Assembly (NCBI GenBank): GCA_902491565.1
Contig: CABUIE010000013.1
Coordinates: forward strand, 7,940-71,939
Origin: an uncultured Collinsella sp.
GTDB taxonomy: Bacteria; Actinomycetota; Coriobacteriia; Coriobacteriales; Coriobacteriaceae
Direction of reading: 5' to 3'
DNA: 64,000 nt
Shown one piece after another: positions 60,541 to 64,000 of this stretch. The notes beneath the pieces are model-generated. The model was given only the letters and a program-made list of their open reading frames with translations. It made no database searches and had not been told where the DNA came from. How positions within the stretch are numbered: position 1 is the first letter of the stretch; every line of letters starts with the position of its first letter. Both the position numbers and the translations under genes were made by a program.

Positions 60541-62495
60541 TTACTCCACTTCTAGTACAAACTGGTCATGACTAACAAATACGCGCTCGCTAGCGCTTGA
60601 ATAAAACAAGTCGGACTTACGGATTATCTGGATGAGCTGCGCACGCGGAACCACTACGCCGTACTCTTCCGAAAGCAAGTCGACAAGATCGTCGATATCG
60701 ATCGATATCTCGCGACCCACCACCGCTCGGATAAAATCGCGACCCTTCATGGGGTGGCCGCGTGGCGCAAAGAGCTTAATGCCCACAAGGTTTCCGTGCC
60801 CCAACAGGTCCTCCTGCGACAGGAGCACGCTTTCGTAAAATGCATCGGATAGACCGTACTCAAGTAAGGGCAAATCGGATGCGCAGCGCCTGAGCCACGG
60901 CACGGTAAAGTACGGCGTGTCGTCATCAGCGCTACGCTCGATGACATCCAAAGCAAAGCTGCGCAAATCGGCATCCCTAATATCAAGCTCATCAAGACCA
61001 TCGCGCGTAATCCAGCTCGACTTATCGTAATCAAGCAAGTCGCGCGACCTAATGGCTCGATAGACCATGTTTTTAAAGGACATACAGTTCAACATGGATT
61101 GAGGCAGGCTATCGTGCTCGACGATGGCTCCGTGCATCAAAGACAGATAGAAATCTGTCTGGCTTACGCCCCGGCCTCTACAGGCGCAGTCAGCATAAAG
61201 CGTGAACCCCGTTTGATAGGCAAACAATTCCAGCTTGAGCGTTTCGTCGGGCGAGCATCCCGCCAGCTCTGCAAACTGGGAAAGTAGATACCAATCCTCA
61301 TCAAGCTTGGGAAGAGTTGGCTTACTGGCCATGACGCCTTCAGATCCGGTATCAACACGCTCGCCGTGGAACGGCTGGGGATGTACGTCTTCAGCCACAG
61401 CAACGCGCGGAGCTGCCGCGGCTGGCCCGCATTCATCATCTTCAATAACGTTTTCTCGGGCTTCGACCGGATCACTTTGCGTCTCAGGGACAAAGCTCTC
61501 AGCACTCGCTTCAACGTCCGCAAACCAATCGTTCGCATCGACAACGCACGGTGATGACCGATAGAACAGCGCTCGTTCATCGAAGCCGAGTTCGTTAATA
61601 GCTCGAATCGTATCGAATTTGCCGGCCACATCCTCGCGAATCAGTACAACATCGTCGGGCAACAATAGCCGCTCAACAACATCCGCGCATGCACCGCCAA
61701 CGTCATGCCATAAAAGAATGGAACCGGACGTTGTATCAAATGCCATTTGCAGCTGTTCGGAGAGCTCGACTAGGGAGTCATCTAGTATTTGCTCTTCATG
61801 CGGCTCGGGAGTTTCTTCGGCACCCAAAAACCGATACCCAAACCCGTACACCGTTGCGATCCAAAGAGGATTCTTTATCTCCTCCCCCAGCTTCTTGCGG
61901 AGGTTTTTGACATGTGTTGCAAGAGCCCTCTTCGATTCAGCAAAGCCGATGCCCATAGAAATCTGCGACAGTTCCTCGTTTGAAACCTCGACGCCTGGCC
62001 TGGTTGTAAATGCATTCAAAACGCTATACTCATTCGGAGTAAGCGTAAGCTCCTCGCCGTCGAGCTGAACAATACGGTTCTCAAAATCAACGGCAAGCAC
62101 ACGGTCGCCATGCGCAGAACGAAATACACGCCCGCCCTCACCAACGCACACCTCAGGCTCAAATCCTGGAGCAAAATCGAGACGGTAACCATAGCCATGC
62201 ACGCCCTTAAGCCAACGAGCGTTGCGGGCGTCTTCTTTCAGTTTCTTGCGAATGTTCTTGATATGGCTATCGAGCACTCGATGCGACTTAGGATCATCGT
62301 GGCCAAATGCCGCAACAAACAACTTTGGCGAGAAAACGCATGACCCGGTTTTTGAGCCATACAAAACAAGATGTTGAACTCATTGGGGGTCAAGCATAGG
62401 TAGGCGCCGTCCATGTACGCATCGCACATGGTTGGATCGAGCAGAAGATTGCTATCGATTCGAATGATCTGATTGTTGTTTACCAATGACCCCAT
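60541..62495 (-). pseudogene. Two-winged-helix regulator with PglZ-N-like domain, one frameshift
   Basis: About 650 residues in two frames. An OmpR/PhoB-type winged helix starts the protein (LTPNEFNILFCMAQKPG), breaks at 62324-62326 where a base is missing, and continues as KLFVAAFGHDDPKSHRVLDS. A second winged helix follows (LTPNEYSVLNAF...HVKNLRKKLGEE). Nucleotides 61767-61486 encode a segment very like the N-terminal domain of the operon's own PglZ: both have W-H-D, D-V, L-x-L-P, G-x-F, Y-R and D-W-x-A-D-V-E-A. The C-terminal 250 residues are unrecognised. There is no receiver domain. Start chosen at ATG 62495 behind GAAAGA; GTG 62519 is possible. Probably a DNA-binding controller of the operon. 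Confidence 0.75.
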
Positions 62496-62527
62496 AGCGG
62501 CTCTTTCAACTTCTAGCACACAGACGA

Positions 62528-63490
62528 CTATTTGATTTTGGCGAGAACGTCCTGGAACTTGGCATAATTGACCTTAACGCCGTCATCCAAATCAATCTCA
62601 ATCATTTGGTCTGCAAGGTGGTGGACCTTCTCCTCGTAACTCACGAGCTCGGCAGCTTGGTCGCTTATGCGCTTTTGCTCCTTAGCAAGACGAGCACGAT
62701 CACGGCTGTCGCTCACCTCCATCTGGTCCGCAATCCACATCAGCCGATTGCGGTAACGTTCTTGCTGAGGATGGATATAACTCGTACGAATCAGTGCCAA
62801 CAAATCAGGGCGATAGCGATGCATGTAGACCAACGCCCTAAAGCCACCCTTCTTGCCCGAATCGAACAGCCAATAAATAGGGCGCTTCTTGTAGGTCTGG
62901 CAGTGGTCCTTAAAGAAGTCCTTCAAAAAGTAGGTGCGAATTACCTCGCGCGAGGTGCCCTTGCCGCCGAGCGCCTCGGCAATAAAGGCCAGGTTCTGTT
63001 CGAGCGTCTCCTCGCCATACACGGTGCGCACAAAGTCGATAAAGTAACGCACGATGTCGTCGTCAAAGTATTCGTCATCGGTGATAGGCAGCACGTTGTC
63101 GCCATCGGGCATAAAGGTCACGTGATCGGGCATCTTTGCCAGATAATCGTCGACCGTGGCACCCTGATCGGCAAGGACAAGCCCGTCCACATCCAGCGAA
63201 TAGCGGCCGAACATGCAGCCCACGGCATAACTAATAAGCGAGGTGATCTCGTCTCGCTTGGTGCGTACGTATTTGTTGCCCTTATAGCTCTCGGGAATCT
63301 CATCGGCGGTGTCGAAGATGCGCGCCAACGAGACGTACTTATCCTCGATCTCGATGGGCACTTCGCCCTCCATGTTGTAAATCTTGGCAAAGATTCGGTT
63401 GAGCTCCTCCTCGTTAGCGCGAAGCTGCTCAAAGCGAGCATTGACCTCGGCCTTGCGAGCCTCGTATTTATCGGAAAGTAAGGTTGGCAT
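62528..63490 (-). CDS. pglX: PglX C-terminal region encoded as a separate protein
   Basis: A 320-residue protein that matches the C-terminal quarter of BREX adenine methyltransferase PglX: RANEEELNRIFAKIYNM, then SYAVGCMFGRYSLD, ITDDEYFDDDIVRYF, KDHCQTYKKRPIYWLFDSGK and MIEIDLDDGVKVNYAKFQ. The SAM-binding and NPPY catalytic parts are missing. It has its own ATG after GAGGTAACTA and an in-frame stop just upstream, so it is not simply read on from the left neighbour. The N-terminal part may be encoded beyond the window. It could act as the target-recognition half of a split enzyme or be a remnant. Confidence 0.85.
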   Translation of the reverse strand: MPTLLSDKYEARKAEVNARFEQLRANEEELNRIFAKIYNMEGEVPIEIEDKYVSLARIFDTADEIPESYKGNKYVRTKRDEITSLISYAVGCMFGRYSLDVDGLVLADQGATVDDYLAKMPDHVTFMPDGDNVLPITDDEYFDDDIVRYFIDFVRTVYGEETLEQNLAFIAEALGGKGTSREVIRTYFLKDFFKDHCQTYKKRPIYWLFDSGKKGGFRALVYMHRYRPDLLALIRTSYIHPQQERYRNRLMWIADQMEVSDSRDRARLAKEQKRISDQAAELVSYEEKVHHLADQMIEIDLDDGVKVNYAKFQDVLAKIK

Positions 63491-63550
63491 TAGTTACCTC
63501 TAAATTATTTGCAAAACATTATCGACAACGGGAAATTGGAGAAAACACTG

Positions 63551-64000
63551 CTACGCCTCATTCGGCGCTTCTTCAAAACAATCGTTTTCGTCGGAACTAG
63601 CCGGAATTTCTTTCGACTGTTGTATCTCTTGTTTTTCCCAAGCGCTCACTTGCTCATCAATCGTTTGAACCAAACTCATTGAGCATTCCATCCAAGTCCG
63701 AACTTGAGCTAAATTAATTGGTCTCGTTCGGCCCTTTCCGCCAGACTTGTCCTCCACAAGATCTACTTCGTGAACAACCTTATGCCTTCGCTGAATTAGT
63801 GTGTCTATATCGGCTTGTCGTTCATAAGCACTGAGCGACACGCCTATCTTTTTAAGACGACTATCAATATCTTTATAGCTGTTGAAACTCATTCTCGAAA
63901 AATGCTCACGTACAGATGCGGAAATTACTTCATCGACCGTCTTGCCAGAGACGATATGAGCAGGACATAAAAACATTGAGAGCCCCTGCTGCATGAAAGA
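63551..64000 (-). CDS. HEPN-like protein, N-terminus cut by window edge
   Basis: About 149 codons are visible; an ATG at 63994 exists but the frame remains open at the edge. LIQRRHKVVHEVD gives the R-x(4-6)-H motif of HEPN ribonucleases, here in the RiboL-PSP/MAE-type arrangement, with a helix before it (SYKDIDSRLKKIGVSL). The C-terminal 40 residues are acidic and Ser-rich. HEPN proteins are frequent toxins and effectors in defence islands. It ends 60 bases before the pglX fragment and is AT-richer than the housekeeping genes. Confidence 0.6.
   Translation of the reverse strand, partial: SFMQQGLSMFLCPAHIVSGKTVDEVISASVREHFSRMSFNSYKDIDSRLKKIGVSLSAYERQADIDTLIQRRHKVVHEVDLVEDKSGGKGRTRPINLAQVRTWMECSMSLVQTIDEQVSAWEKQEIQQSKEIPASSDENDCFEEAPNEA

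Noticed and set aside
1..64000. CRISPR array, rRNA operon, replication origin
   Set aside because: No evenly spaced short repeats with unique spacers, no rRNA text and no DnaA-box cluster with origin genes were seen.

Overview
The window reads as chromosome of a high-GC anaerobic actinobacterium of the class Coriobacteriia, most like Collinsella. That placement is inferred from a combination I recognise, not from a search: a SufCBDSU operon behind an Rrf2 regulator, a GGGtGRT protein paired with a NifU-like scaffold, a Rho factor with a very long disordered N-terminus, CarD, ATP-dependent PEP carboxykinase, dense GC-rich coding on both strands, and frequent GTG/TTG starts. There is no rRNA and no CRISPR array.

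Layout. 1-4.9 kb: cell-surface glycan genes (two family 2 glycosyltransferases, an acyltransferase-3 protein) and an AAA-ATPase-like/PD-(D/E)XK protein. 5-6.9 kb: a secreted lysozyme-like protein with a sortase-type C-terminus. 7-12.9 kb: Rrf2 regulator divergent from sufCBDSU, with a regular four-site operator array between them. 13.5-16.6 kb: a REP-type Y1 transposase, then the scaffold/GGGtGRT pair. 16.8-24.5 kb: NadB-like flavoprotein, DinD, two tRNA-Lys and a tRNA-His beside a duplicated tRNA 3' end, aminotransferase, ROK kinase, VanZ-like protein and a membrane-anchored hypothetical. 24.5-53 kb: ordinary housekeeping and metabolism (rho, argS, carD, proA, proB, pncB, a radical SAM protein, a TagO/WecA-type transferase, trpS, degV, marR, pckA, a lactate permease, a flippase-like protein, a phosphatase and a CPA1 antiporter). 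Its gaps carry several families of palindromic repeats, including six copies of one hairpin.

53.3-64 kb is accessory. It starts with three copies of a small structured RNA unit (own -10 box, short hairpin, intrinsic terminator), two of them upstream of a DUF3800 gene. A tight leftward operon follows that looks like a BREX-type defence locus: a PglX C-terminal piece, a regulator with two OmpR-type winged helices, a ParB/Srx-fold protein, a SNF2 helicase, PglZ and a small acidic protein. The regulator contains a segment that matches the N-terminal domain of the PglZ in the same operon, which I do not know from described BREX types. The regulator, helicase and pglZ each carry one single-base frameshift, so the system is either broken, variable or affected by sequence error. 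The operon's upstream genes lie beyond the right edge.

Most likely novelty: the PglZ-N/winged-helix regulator in a BREX-like operon, the DUF3800-linked RNA units, and the 22-bp-periodic operator in front of suf.
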